Part shown: piece by piece, positions 30,608 to 38,281 of the stretch | How the letters are laid out: the number at the start of each line of letters is the position of its first letter | Position numbering within the stretch: the first letter of the stretch is position 1 | Notes under the pieces: generated by a model | Databases searched by the model: none | What the model saw: only the letters and a program-made list of their open reading frames with translations | Told to the model about the DNA's origin: nothing | Made by a program: the position numbers and the translations under genes | Source of the DNA: CAIQIA01 sp945861105 | GTDB lineage: Bacteria > Cyanobacteriota > Cyanobacteriia > PCC-6307 > Cyanobiaceae | Assembly (NCBI GenBank): GCA_947488815.1 | Contig: CANLCC010000009.1 | Span: 1 to 64,000 of the forward strand | Length of the DNA stretch: 64,000 nucleotides | Direction: 5' to 3'

Positions 30608-32014
30608 ATGGCGGGTACGGATGGGGTCACGGGCGGCACCGGGGCCGGCTGGAGCGATCGTTTCGAGCAGGGCCTGCACCCGTTCATCGAACGGTTCAAC
30701 GCCTCGATCGGCTTCGACATCACCCTGCTGCAGGAGGACCTCGACGGGTCGGTGGCCCACGCCCGCATGCTGGGCCGCTGCGGGCTGATCAGTGCGGAGG
30801 AGAGCGCGGCGTTGATCGAGGGTCTTGAGACCATCCGCCGGGAAGCGGCGGCGGGCACGTTCTGCCCGGGCCTTGAGGATGAAGACGTGCACTTCGCCGT
30901 CGAACGACGGCTGATCGCCCTGCTGGGCCCCCTGGGCAAGAAGCTGCACACGGGCCGCAGCCGCAACGACCAGGTCGGCACCGACCTGCGCCTCTGGTTG
31001 CGCCGCCGCATCGATGGCCTCGATGGACGATTGCAGCGGTTCCAGCGGTCGCTGCTGCAGCAGGCCCTCGACCACGCCGACACCCTCATCCCCGGTTACA
31101 CCCATCTGCAGCGGGCCCAGCCGCTGCTGCTGGCCCATCACCTGCTGGCCTATGTCGAGATGGTTCAGCGCGACCGCGAACGGCTGGCGGATGTGCGGCG
31201 GCGGGTGAATGTGTCGCCCCTGGGGGCGGCGGCCCTGGCCGGCACCCCCCTGCCGATCGACCGGCGCGCCACGGCCGCCGACCTGGGTTTCGAGGGCCTG
31301 TATGCCAACAGCCTCGATGCCGTGAGTGACCGCGATTTCACGGTCGAGTTCGCGGCCGCGGCGGCGCTGATCATGGCCCACCTCAGCCGGCTGGCGGAGG
31401 AGGTGATCTTCTGGGCCAGTGAGGAGTTCGGCTTTGTGCGGCTCAGCGACCGCTGTGCCACCGGCAGCAGCCTGATGCCGCAGAAGAAGAACCCCGATGT
31501 GCCCGAACTGGTGCGGGGCAAGACCGGCCGGGTGTTCGGCCATCTGCAGGGTCTGCTGACGATGATCAAGGGCCTGCCCCTGGCCTACAACAAGGATTTT
31601 CAGGAAGACAAGGAGGCGCTGTTCGACTGCGTGCGCACCACGGAGGACTGCCTGGAGGCGATGGCGATCGTGTTCGAGGAGGGCCTGGCCTTCCGCCCCG
31701 AGCGGCTGGCCCGGGCGGTGCAGAGCGACTACGCCAATGCCACCGATGTGGCCGACTACCTGGTGGGCCGGGGGGTGCCGTTCCGGGAGGCGTATCAGCT
31801 GGTGGGCGGCCTGGTGAAGGGCTGTCTGGAGGAGGGGGTGCTGCTGCGCGACCTGCCGCTGGAGCGTTGGCAGGCCCTGCATCCGGCCTTCGAGGCGGAC
31901 ATCCATGCCGCGATCGACCCCCGCCGGGTGGTTGAGATGCGCACCAGTGAGGGGGGCACGGGCCATGGGCGCGTCAGGGAGCAGCTCGACCGCTGGAGTG
32001 CCCTGTTGCTGTGA
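30608..32014 (+). CDS. argH: Argininosuccinate lyase
   Basis: 468 residues. The last step of arginine synthesis: argininosuccinate to arginine and fumarate. Signatures include the substrate-binding TGRSRNDQVGTDLRLW, the region YTHLQRAQPLLLAHHLLAY and the fumarase/lyase signature GSSLMPQKKNPD. The start ATG follows a TAGAGT -10-like hexamer at about 30584. Normal length; plus-strand between the phosphatase gene and the RRM gene. Confidence 0.97.
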   Translation: MAGTDGVTGGTGAGWSDRFEQGLHPFIERFNASIGFDITLLQEDLDGSVAHARMLGRCGLISAEESAALIEGLETIRREAAAGTFCPGLEDEDVHFAVERRLIALLGPLGKKLHTGRSRNDQVGTDLRLWLRRRIDGLDGRLQRFQRSLLQQALDHADTLIPGYTHLQRAQPLLLAHHLLAYVEMVQRDRERLADVRRRVNVSPLGAAALAGTPLPIDRRATAADLGFEGLYANSLDAVSDRDFTVEFAAAAALIMAHLSRLAEEVIFWASEEFGFVRLSDRCATGSSLMPQKKNPDVPELVRGKTGRVFGHLQGLLTMIKGLPLAYNKDFQEDKEALFDCVRTTEDCLEAMAIVFEEGLAFRPERLARAVQSDYANATDVADYLVGRGVPFREAYQLVGGLVKGCLEEGVLLRDLPLERWQALHPAFEADIHAAIDPRRVVEMRTSEGGTGHGRVREQLDRWSALLL

Positions 32015-32049
32015 CCACCGCGACATCTGACGCCGCGCAGCTGACGGCT

Positions 32050-32084
32050 TAGATTGGAGTCTGATCTCCCGATCGCAGGAGATC
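32050..32084 (+). promoter_or_regulatory. Candidate promoter and 5'-end stem-loop of the RRM gene leader
   Basis: A -10-like TAGATT (32050-32055) is followed, where transcription should begin, by a 7-bp perfect inverted repeat GATCTCC (32063-32069) / GGAGATC (32078-32084) with an 8-nt loop. The leader before the GTG at 32128 would be about 65 nt with the hairpin at its 5' end. Cyanobacterial rbp genes are often cold-regulated through their leaders; a role here is inference. Confidence 0.45.
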
Positions 32085-32127
32085 GTCCCGCGTCCCCATT
32101 CAACGGTCCAATCGGTCCCTACGGCCA

Positions 32128-32715
32128 GTGAGTATTTTTGTCGGCAACCTCCCCTTCCGAGCAGAGAAGGAGGACATCATCGAACTTTTTTCTCCCTACG
32201 GAGAAGTCAGCAACTGCTCTCTTCCGCTCGAGCGTGACACCGGTCGCAAGCGCGGCTTCGCCTTCGTCGAACTGGTGGATGATGCCAGCGAGACCGCAGC
32301 CATCGATGCCCTTCAGGGCGTCGAGCTGATGGGCCGCCCCCTGCGCATCAACAAGGCCGAACCCCGGGGCGCCGGTGGCGGCGGCGGTGGTGGCGGCGGC
32401 TACGGCGGTGGCGGTGGCGGTGGCCAGCGTCGCGGCGGCTACGGCGGTGGCGGTGGCGGCGGTGGTTACGGCGGCGGTGGTGGTGGCGGTTACGGCGGTG
32501 GCGGTGGTGCCCCCCGTGGCGGCGACCGGGGCTCCGGTGCCCGGGGCTGGGAAGACCGCAGCTACGGCTCCCGCACCGAAGCGGCGCCTTACCCCGCCGA
32601 TGCCCCCCGCGACAGCTTCGACGATGGCCGCAGCCGCCGTCGCCGGGGCGAGCGTTCGGGCACCTCGTCGGCTCCGTCTGAAGACTGGGGCGACTACGGC
32701 GGCGCCGAGGGCTGA
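32128..32715 (+). CDS. Glycine-rich RNA-binding protein (single RRM)
   Basis: 195 residues from GTG 32128. One RRM occupies about residues 1-82 with RNP2 IFVGNLPF and RNP1 RKRGFAFVEL. A glycine-rich linker with repeated YGGGGGG units follows (about residues 85-130), then a charged Arg/Asp/Ser tail. Cyanobacterial rbp proteins with glycine tails are RNA chaperones induced by cold. This one is unusually long for the class because of the extended tail after the glycine block. Confidence 0.92.
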   Translation: MSIFVGNLPFRAEKEDIIELFSPYGEVSNCSLPLERDTGRKRGFAFVELVDDASETAAIDALQGVELMGRPLRINKAEPRGAGGGGGGGGGYGGGGGGGQRRGGYGGGGGGGGYGGGGGGGYGGGGGAPRGGDRGSGARGWEDRSYGSRTEAAPYPADAPRDSFDDGRSRRRRGERSGTSSAPSEDWGDYGGAEG

Positions 32716-32734
32716 TCGCCCCCTTCGGGAACCG

Positions 32735-33757
32735 TCAGGTCCCGTGGGCCTCGAGCTGACGGGCGGCCTGTTCGATCACCTCGGGCCCGGCCCCGGGGGC
32801 GACGGCTGCCTGGGTCAGCTTCTGGCGCCAGCGCCTGGCGCCGGGGACCCCTTCGACCAGGTGCACCAGGTGGCGGGCGATGGCCCACAGCCGGCCCCCA
32901 CTGCTGCACCAGCGGTCGCTGTAGTCGACCAGCCCCCGCAGCACCGTCGAGGCCTTCACGGTGCCGGTGCCGGTGCACCCGAACAGTGCGGCATCCACGG
33001 CCGCCCAGCGCAGGGGATGGTGGTAGGCCGCCCGGCCCACCATCACCCCGTCAACCCCCGCACCCTCCAGGGCCTGCTGGCACTCGGCCAGGGTTTCGAG
33101 GCCACCGTTCAGTTCGACCGTGAGCTGGGGTCGATCCCGCTTGAGGGCCAGCACCAGGTCATGCCGCAAGGGCGGGATCGTGCGGTTCTCGCGTGGGTCG
33201 AGCCCCTGCAGCCAGGCCTTGCGGGCATGGACGGCGAAGCGGCCGGCGCCGGCGGCGGCGACCGTGTCGACAAAGCTGAGCAGTTCGTCGTAACTGTCGC
33301 GGTCATCGATGCCGATGCGGTGTTTGACCGTGACCGGCAGGGGTGCCGCCGCCACCATGGCGGCCACGCAACGGGCCACCTGCGGTGGATCGGCCATGAG
33401 GCAGGCGCCGAAATTGCCCTGCTGCACCCGTGGGCTGGGACAGCCGACGTTGAGGTTGATCTCGTCGTAACCCCAGTCGTGGGCGAGCCGGGCCGCTTCG
33501 GCGAGCAGCAGCGGATCGTCGCCGCCCACCTGCAGGGCCAGGGGATGCTCGAGGGGATCGAAATCAAGCAGCCGATCGCGACGGCCGTGGTGCAGCGCCT
33601 GGGCGACCACCATTTCGGTGTAGAGGAGCGACCGCCGGCTCACCTGCCGCATGATCATGCGGAAGTGGCGGTCGGTGCAGTCCATCATCGGCGCCACACT
33701 GAAGCGGTGCGGCGGCGGCCCGGGGGTGGCTGCGGTGCTGGTTTCGGTGCTGTTCAC
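32735..33757 (-). CDS. dusA: tRNA-dihydrouridine synthase A
   Basis: 340 residues. FMN enzyme that reduces uridine at positions 20/20a in tRNA. Motifs: SVAPMMDCTDRHFRMIMR near residue 20, LQVGGDDP, INLNVGCPSPRVQQGNFGACLM (catalytic Cys within), VTVKHRIGIDD, FAVHARKAWLQGLDPRENR, and ELNGGL with VMVGRAAYHHPLR binding FMN phosphate. It converges on the RRM gene and diverges from msrB. Confidence 0.93.
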   Translation of the reverse strand: MNSTETSTAATPGPPPHRFSVAPMMDCTDRHFRMIMRQVSRRSLLYTEMVVAQALHHGRRDRLLDFDPLEHPLALQVGGDDPLLLAEAARLAHDWGYDEINLNVGCPSPRVQQGNFGACLMADPPQVARCVAAMVAAAPLPVTVKHRIGIDDRDSYDELLSFVDTVAAAGAGRFAVHARKAWLQGLDPRENRTIPPLRHDLVLALKRDRPQLTVELNGGLETLAECQQALEGAGVDGVMVGRAAYHHPLRWAAVDAALFGCTGTGTVKASTVLRGLVDYSDRWCSSGGRLWAIARHLVHLVEGVPGARRWRQKLTQAAVAPGAGPEVIEQAARQLEAHGT

Positions 33758-33795
33758 TCCCCCATGCTGCCTGCCCCCCTTCTGCCCCTGCCGCC

Positions 33796-34287
33796 ATGAC
33801 CGATCCCGCCCGTCGTTCGCTGCTGCGTTCGCTGCTGACCTTGCCCCTCACCCTGCTGGGTGGGGCCCGGGGGGCGGCGGCCGCGACGGCCGCTGATCCG
33901 GCCTGGCGCCTCAGCCCCGACGAATGGCGCCGTCGCCTCAGCCCTGCGGCCTACAGGGTGCTGCGGCAGGAGGGCACCGAACGGCCCTTTACCAGTGGGC
34001 TCAACAACGAAAAGCGGAAGGGCACCTACCTGTGCGCCGGTTGTCGGCTGCCGTTGTTCGCCAGCAGCAGCAAGTTCGACAGCGGCACGGGTTGGCCCAG
34101 CTTCTGGCAACCGCTGCCGGAGGCGGTGGCCACCCAGGTGGATTACAAGCTGATCCTGCCGCGCACCGAGTATCACTGCCGCCGCTGCGGCGGCCACCAG
34201 GGCCATGTGTTCGACGACGGGCCGGCACCCACGGGCAAGCGCTACTGCAACAACGGTGTGGCGCTGGCCTTTGAGGCGGCGGCCTGA
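33796..34287 (+). CDS. msrB: Exported peptide-methionine (R)-S-oxide reductase MsrB
   Basis: 163 residues. The N-terminus (RRSLLRSLLTLPLTLLGGARGAAAA) reads as a signal peptide with twin Arg, so the enzyme is probably exported to periplasm or lumen, possibly by Tat. The MsrB fold shows zinc pairs CAGC and CRRCGGHQGHVF, the substrate region SGTGWPSFWQPL, and the catalytic cysteine in KRYCNNGVAL. It repairs methionine-R-sulfoxide. The oxidoreductase gene begins 5 bp after its stop. Confidence 0.93.
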   Translation: MTDPARRSLLRSLLTLPLTLLGGARGAAAATAADPAWRLSPDEWRRRLSPAAYRVLRQEGTERPFTSGLNNEKRKGTYLCAGCRLPLFASSSKFDSGTGWPSFWQPLPEAVATQVDYKLILPRTEYHCRRCGGHQGHVFDDGPAPTGKRYCNNGVALAFEAAA

Positions 34288-34291
34288 AGCG

Positions 34292-35566
34292 GTGGCCAAT
34301 CTTGTGGTGGCAGGCGGTGGTGCCGCCGGGTTCCTGGCGGCCATCACCGCCGCCGAAGCCGGGCTGACCGGGGTGCATGTGCTGGAGGCAACGGCTGAAC
34401 CGCTGGCCAAGGTGCGGATCAGCGGTGGTGGCCGCTGCAATGTGACCCATGCCTGCTGGGATCCGGTGGTGCTGGTGGGCCATTACCCCCGGGGTGGCCG
34501 GGCGTTGCGGGGTCCGTTCAGCCGTTTTGCACCTGCTGATGCCGTCGCCTGGTTCGCCGACCACGGGGTGGAGCTGATCACCGAGGCCGACGGGCGCATG
34601 TTCCCCAGCAGCCACAGCTCGGAGACGGTGGTGGCGGCCCTGCGCACGGCGGCCCATCGGGCGGGGGTGCAGCTGCACAGCCGCTGTGCGCTCAAGGGGG
34701 TGGTGGCGCCAGCGGCACCAGGGGAACTGTTCCGGTTGCAGCTGCGGGGTGACGGCAGCACCGACGCCCCGGGCCGGTGCCGACGGTTGCTGCTGGCCAC
34801 CGGTGGCCATCCCAGCGGTCGCGGGTTGGCGGCAGAGCTGGGCCACCGGGTGCAGGCGCCGTTGCCGTCGCTGTTCACCCTGCGGCTGGCCGAACCACGG
34901 CTGCAGGCGTTGGCGGGGTTGGTGCAGGAGCCGGTGGGGCTCGAGCTGCAGCTGGTGGGTGGAGCCCGCCCGTGGCGCCAGCGGGGGCCGCTGCTGCTCA
35001 CCCACTGGGGTTGCAGCGGCCCGGCCCTGCTGCGGCTCACGGCGTTTGCGGCCCGTGATCTGGCGATGGCGCAGTACCGCGGCTGGCTCACGGTCGACTG
35101 GACTGGCGGGATGGCGGAGGAGGAGGTGCTGCAGCTGCTGCGACAGCAACGCAGCACCTACGGCGGCCGCAGCCTTGGTGCCCAGCGACCGCTGGAGGGG
35201 CTGCGGCGGCGGTTGTGGCAGGCCTTGCTCGACCAGGCCGGTGTGGCGGCCGATCTCACCTGGGCGTCGCTGCCGCGGGCCGGTGAACAGCAACTGCTGC
35301 AGACCTTGGTGGCCAGCCGTTATGCCGTGGTGGGCCGTGGACCGTTCGGTGAAGAATTCGTGACCGCCGGCGGTGTGGACCTGGCGGAGGTGAACCTGGC
35401 GACGATGGAAAGCCGACGGCTGCCTGGCCTGCACCTGGCGGGTGAACTGCTGGATGTGGATGGTGTGACCGGCGGCTTCAACTTCCAGCACTGCTGGACC
35501 AGCGGCTGGCTTGCAGGCCGTGCCGTGGCCGCGGCGCTGGCTGCAGGGGGGAATTCTGAGGGCTGA
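34292..35566 (+). CDS. FAD-dependent oxidoreductase, HI0933/BaiN family
   Basis: 424 residues from GTG 34292. The N-terminal dinucleotide fold VVAGGGAAGFLAAITAA is followed by RISGGGRCNVTH, the hallmark of the HI0933-like (BaiN/RdsA) flavoproteins. The C-terminus carries AGELLDVDGVTGGFNFQHCWTSGWLAGRA, which binds FAD. The physiological substrate is unknown for most members. It is 5 bp downstream of msrB and the last backbone gene before the integron remnant. Confidence 0.92.
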   Translation: MANLVVAGGGAAGFLAAITAAEAGLTGVHVLEATAEPLAKVRISGGGRCNVTHACWDPVVLVGHYPRGGRALRGPFSRFAPADAVAWFADHGVELITEADGRMFPSSHSSETVVAALRTAAHRAGVQLHSRCALKGVVAPAAPGELFRLQLRGDGSTDAPGRCRRLLLATGGHPSGRGLAAELGHRVQAPLPSLFTLRLAEPRLQALAGLVQEPVGLELQLVGGARPWRQRGPLLLTHWGCSGPALLRLTAFAARDLAMAQYRGWLTVDWTGGMAEEEVLQLLRQQRSTYGGRSLGAQRPLEGLRRRLWQALLDQAGVAADLTWASLPRAGEQQLLQTLVASRYAVVGRGPFGEEFVTAGGVDLAEVNLATMESRRLPGLHLAGELLDVDGVTGGFNFQHCWTSGWLAGRAVAAALAAGGNSEG

Positions 35567-35593
35567 AAGACCTGAGCGGTTTCCATGGTTTCA

Positions 35594-35988
35594 GAAGCCC
35601 AAACCCTGGTCTGATTCAGCGGTATCGCGATTGGATGCAGCCCCCCCGCCATCACGCGGGACATGGGTCGTGACGAGGAGGTGCGTGATGGCAAGGGTGG
35701 TAAAGACCGTCGCACGGTGTTGCCCCATGCCCTTGCGAGGACAACACCAAGGGCGCCGGCGGGATCCAGAAGGCTGTGCGTTGTGCTGTGCTTGCGGCGG
35801 GGATTCCAAAACCTGCCACACCTCACTCCTTCCGTCATTCCTTTGCACCTCACTTGTTAAAGCGCGGTCAGAATATCCGCACTCTTCAAGAGCTGTTGGG
35901 CTATCCAGACGTCAATACCACCATGTTTTACGCCCATGTGCTGAACCGTGGCCCATCAGAGGTGAGCAGTCCAAGGGACCTTATGTAG
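35594..35988 (+). pseudogene. Integron integrase (IntI) remnant: C-terminal half with deletions and frameshift
   Basis: Three pieces of a tyrosine recombinase are readable in different plus-strand frames. First, around 35603-35640, PGLIQRYRDWMQ resembles an IntI N-terminus. Second, from 35663, RDEEVRDGKGGKDRRTVLPHAL is the IntI core segment. Third, after a frame change near 35760, a run to the TAG at 35988 has PATPHSFRHSFAPHLLKRG, TLQELLGYPDVNTTMFYAHVLNRG (catalytic H-R, Y region). The THVLNRG-type ending is characteristic of integron integrases rather than XerC/D. Large parts between the pieces are deleted, so the enzyme is dead. An attC-like site follows directly. Confidence 0.8.
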
Positions 35989-35993
35989 CTTCG

Positions 35994-36077
35994 TCAACGC
36001 TCAAGATCAGAAGCGGTCGACGAACTTGGACATTGCCGACTTCCTCCGCGCCCGTCCGCTGTATCTTGATGTTAGAA
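35994..36077 (+). repeat. attC-like recombination site 1
   Basis: About 84 bp. The left arm ACGCTCAAGATCAGAAGCGG (35997-36016) and the right arm (36041-36075), ending CTGTATCTTGATGTTAG, match site 2 at 37534, while the centre differs. TCAAGAT on the left pairs with ATCTTGA on the right. GTTAGAA at 36071-36077 is close to the GTTRRRY core (last base mismatched). It directly follows the intI remnant and bounds the left side of the toxin-antitoxin cassette. Confidence 0.7.
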
Positions 36078-36084
36078 GGTCCAC

Positions 36085-36348
36085 TCATCGGTAGACATCT
36101 CTTCTGTGGTCAACCTTTATAACGTCGACAACACGCTCCTGATCATCAACGGAGTAAATGACCCTATAGTTTCCCTGGCGCACACGATATAGGTTGGTCC
36201 TCCCCGCCAGCTTTTCAGACCCTGGCGGTCTCGGCTGAGTTGCCAGTGATTTAATCTTATCAATCAATCGAGTGAGCGTCGCCTTGTCAGATATCGCCTG
36301 TAGTTCTTTGGCCGCTGATGGCTTAATCGAGAGACTACAGTCGTCCAC
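36085..36348 (-). CDS. RelE/ParE-family toxin
   Basis: 87 residues from GTG 36348. Typical RelE/ParE features are KPSAAKELQAI near the start, GSEKLAGRTNLYRVRQGNYRVIYSVDD (central beta-sheet) and VIKVDHRRDVYR at the end. RelE members cut mRNA on the ribosome and ParE members poison gyrase; which applies is unclear. In its original form the upstream antitoxin frame overlaps this start by 14 bp, the usual coupled arrangement. Base composition is lower in G+C than the backbone. Confidence 0.88.
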   Translation of the reverse strand: MDDCSLSIKPSAAKELQAISDKATLTRLIDKIKSLATQPRPPGSEKLAGRTNLYRVRQGNYRVIYSVDDQERVVDVIKVDHRRDVYR

Positions 36349-36370
36349 TATCTCTAAGGCCTATGACAAA

Positions 36371-36565
36371 CTACTCGAAGCTAGAGCTTGGCTCAGCTTG
36401 CCTCTGAGCAGCGTCTCTCAAATCATCAACATCTTCGGCCAATGTCATGCGCACCGCCTCGTTGACCATGTCCGAAATTGAGCGGTTACAGGCAGCGGCC
36501 CTTAGGCGCAGTGCACGGTGCACCTCCGAGTCGAAGTAGATGGTGGCCCGTTTAATTTCATCCAT
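36371..36565 (-). CDS. RHH/CopG-type antitoxin, truncated by an in-frame TAG
   Basis: 64 residues from ATG 36565 (TTG two codons earlier possible). The N-terminus KRATIYFDSEVHRALRLRAAACNRSISDMVNEAV is a ribbon-helix-helix DNA-binding domain. The frame ends at SSSFE followed by TAG (36371-36373). Reading on gives FVIGLRDSGRL and a second TAG at 36335-36337, which is the tail expected of this antitoxin family and overlaps the toxin start. One base change (for example GAG to TAG) thus removes about 11 residues of the toxin-binding tail. The pair may be uncoupled. Confidence 0.8.
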   Translation of the reverse strand: MDEIKRATIYFDSEVHRALRLRAAACNRSISDMVNEAVRMTLAEDVDDLRDAAQRQAEPSSSFE

Positions 36566-36571
36566 TGACAA

Positions 36572-36600
36572 ACTTTAGCGCTTTGACGTCAGAACGTCAA
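36572..36600 (-). promoter_or_regulatory. Promoter and operator palindrome of the RHH-RelE pair
   Basis: On the minus strand TTGACG (36600-36595) and TAAAGT (36577-36572) are separated by 17 bp, a good sigma-70-type promoter. A palindrome TTGACGT-CAGA-ACGTCAA (36583-36600) covers the -35 region, as expected for antitoxin autoregulation. Transcription would start about at the ATG (36565), so the mRNA may be nearly leaderless. Confidence 0.6.
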
Positions 36601-36705
36601 GAAGGCGGGGCTTCCGGCGTTTCTCTGATCCTTCTAGTGCTGTCCCTGAGTGGCAGGCAAGGAGCTTAGGGTGGCAAAGCTAGGAGTTGTTGGCGGCCTC
36701 TTCAT

Positions 36706-37113
36706 TCAAGGAGTGACCAAGGGAATCATCTGTCTTCCATGACGGCGGTAAATATGAAAATCACTGTCGGTAGTAAGGAGCAATGGCGAATCATTGATCT
36801 CCGCCAGCCGTATCAATGCAGCATCAGCAAGGGATGCGGGAACATTTTCGTACCGCTTAAACAAGGAACTGACAGAGCTAATCTGCTCCTGCAACACGAA
36901 AGGCAGTTGAACGACTCCTCGTTCGATGAACCGCAATGCCAATGAAGGATCAAAGCCCGACCGCTTGAGCAGAAAACAAGTCTCGGCAGCCACAGCCTCA
37001 CAGCTCAGCAATGGAGGAGTCAATAGCCGAAACTGTTCTACAGCCCATTTGTGGTGAGTATCATTGCGACTTAGGAGGGCAACCCATGGCCCCGTGTCTA
37101 GCAACACCGCCAT
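36706..37113 (-). CDS. vapC: PIN-domain toxin VapC
   Basis: 135 residues. The four acidic PIN residues are visible: Asp6 in LLDTGPW, Glu in AAETCFLL, Asp in LADAALI and Asp in TTDSDF. VapC toxins are RNases, often cutting tRNA or rRNA. It begins 2 bp after the antitoxin stop, a standard vapBC order. Composition and context place it in the integron cassette region, antisense to the array direction. Confidence 0.9.
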   Translation of the reverse strand: MAVLLDTGPWVALLSRNDTHHKWAVEQFRLLTPPLLSCEAVAAETCFLLKRSGFDPSLALRFIERGVVQLPFVLQEQISSVSSLFKRYENVPASLADAALIRLAEINDSPLLLTTDSDFHIYRRHGRQMIPLVTP

Positions 37114-37115
37114 AA

Positions 37116-37373
37116 TCAGCTAATGCCAAAGCCAGACAGGTGAGCAGAATTTGATGAAAGATCAGGCGGACCATCTTCACAACAACCTACGAGATCGGCC
37201 AAGAGATCAGCCGCGGATGGTGGCTGCGGGCTATGAACTTCTTGCTCTGAGGCCTGGAGGAACGCAGTCAATGCTCGTCGAACCAACTCAGACTTGCTGA
37301 GACGACGTCGTTGCGCCTGCGCTGTGAGCTGGGCATCAAGGGCCTCGGTCAGCTTGAGTGAGATCACCGCCAT
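37116..37373 (-). CDS. vapB: VapB-type ribbon-helix-helix antitoxin
   Basis: 85 residues from ATG 37373 (an upstream start at 37400 would include the palindrome at 37386). The N-terminus MAVISLKLTEALDAQLTAQA then RRRLSKSELVRRAL is a ribbon-helix-helix domain. The C-terminal half is acidic and likely wraps VapC. It is upstream of vapC with a 2-bp gap. Confidence 0.85.
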   Translation of the reverse strand: MAVISLKLTEALDAQLTAQAQRRRLSKSELVRRALTAFLQASEQEVHSPQPPSAADLLADLVGCCEDGPPDLSSNSAHLSGFGIS

Positions 37374-37385
37374 GGATCGGATCCC

Positions 37386-37397
37386 GTGAGACCTCAC
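37386..37397. promoter_or_regulatory. Short palindrome upstream of vapB
   Basis: GTGAG-AC-CTCAC, a 5-bp inverted repeat with a 2-bp spacer, lies 13 bp before the vapB start and could be the VapB operator. It is short, so support is weak. Confidence 0.3.
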
Positions 37398-37533
37398 CAT
37401 CTTAAGCCCTGACAGCCGGTATTACAGCCAGCGCTGAACGACCTTATTCGGATCAAGTCCGCGGTTTCTGCCCGCGCCGTCGACGCCACGCCTGTCAACA
37501 GGAGATTCTTGCTCTCTCTTCCCGATCCTTCGG

Positions 37534-37615
37534 ACGCTCAAGATCAGAAGCGGGCAAGCAACCATCGCCGTTACAGATTTCCTCCGCTCCCGTCTTCTGT
37601 ATCTTGATGTTAGGC
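37534..37615 (+). repeat. attC-like recombination site 2
   Basis: The left arm ACGCTCAAGATCAGAAGCGG (37534-37553) is identical to site 1; the right arm (37579-37613) matches in 32 of 35 positions. The arms pair as TCAAGAT, then CAGAAG, then CGGG, with single unpaired bases on the right arm between blocks, the extrahelical-base pattern of attC sites. GTTAGGC at 37609-37615 fits GTTRRRY exactly. The centre differs from site 1. It is the 3' attC of the toxin-antitoxin cassette. Confidence 0.75.
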
Positions 37616-37693
37616 TGGCGAGTGTGATGTGTACAGTGAGCTTATGCTTGCACGAGTTCACAGCATCCTAAACATTGCACCATAGATACTTGA

Positions 37694-38281
37694 CTAAATC
37701 TTAATCATGAGAACTTTTCCAGAGTATCCGTCGTCCCTTAAATACTCCCCCCTAATGTTGAATTTTCCAAGATCAAGATAGATCCATTCGCCATTCACAG
37801 TGCGTGCATATACTGAGAAGCGAAACTGATTACTAAGCTGCTTATACAGAAGACGCATAAGAGCATTTTTTCTTATAGTGAGTTTTCAGCCTTCATCAAT
37901 TCCATGAAAAATCCATTTATCTCTGCCTTTCCAGTCCCACTTATTCAGACTGCATCCAATTGCTAGATATTCAACTCTTGTTCCGATGATCTGGGTAAGA
38001 CCGTCTTCGATTCTACCTGTAACAGTAACTTGTATTATATTTACATCTTCTTGAATTTCAACAGCTCCGACTTTTAATATTGTTCCATGTGCAAATGACA
38101 ATCGCTTTTTGAAAGAAGAGTTGTCGAACGCCCACAGGAAGGGATTGTCTTCTGTGAAGGGTGAAGCTGTGTCTCGGATTATTTTAAGCCTCGCAACAAC
38201 ATCGTTTGCATGCGCAGGGTTTGTCAGATCTATTACCTTGAATATACTTGTATCAAAAGGCAGTGACTTTATGCTCTTTGC
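37694..38281 (-). pseudogene. AT-rich cassette gene remnant, 5'-truncated and split by TGA
   Basis: On the minus strand one frame is open from about 38281 to a TGA at 37886-37888 and, in the same frame, on to TAG at 37694. Before the TGA it reads ...IFKVIDLTNPAHANDVVARL... and ...GRDKWIFHGIDEG; after it KLTIRKNALMRLLYKQ... to YSGKVLMIKI. There is no ATG in frame upstream of the TTG at 38101, and at its 5' end it runs into an intI fragment, so the beginning is lost. The region is markedly A+T-rich against the backbone. I do not recognise the family. Confidence 0.6.

Noticed and set aside
36601..36705. A third attC between the two TA pairs
   Set aside because: GTTGGCG near 36690 is not a proper GTTRRRY core and the conserved arms are absent.
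37422..37661. 79-codon minus-strand frame between vapB and the AT-rich gene
   Set aside because: It runs straight through attC site 2 and has no protein-like pattern.
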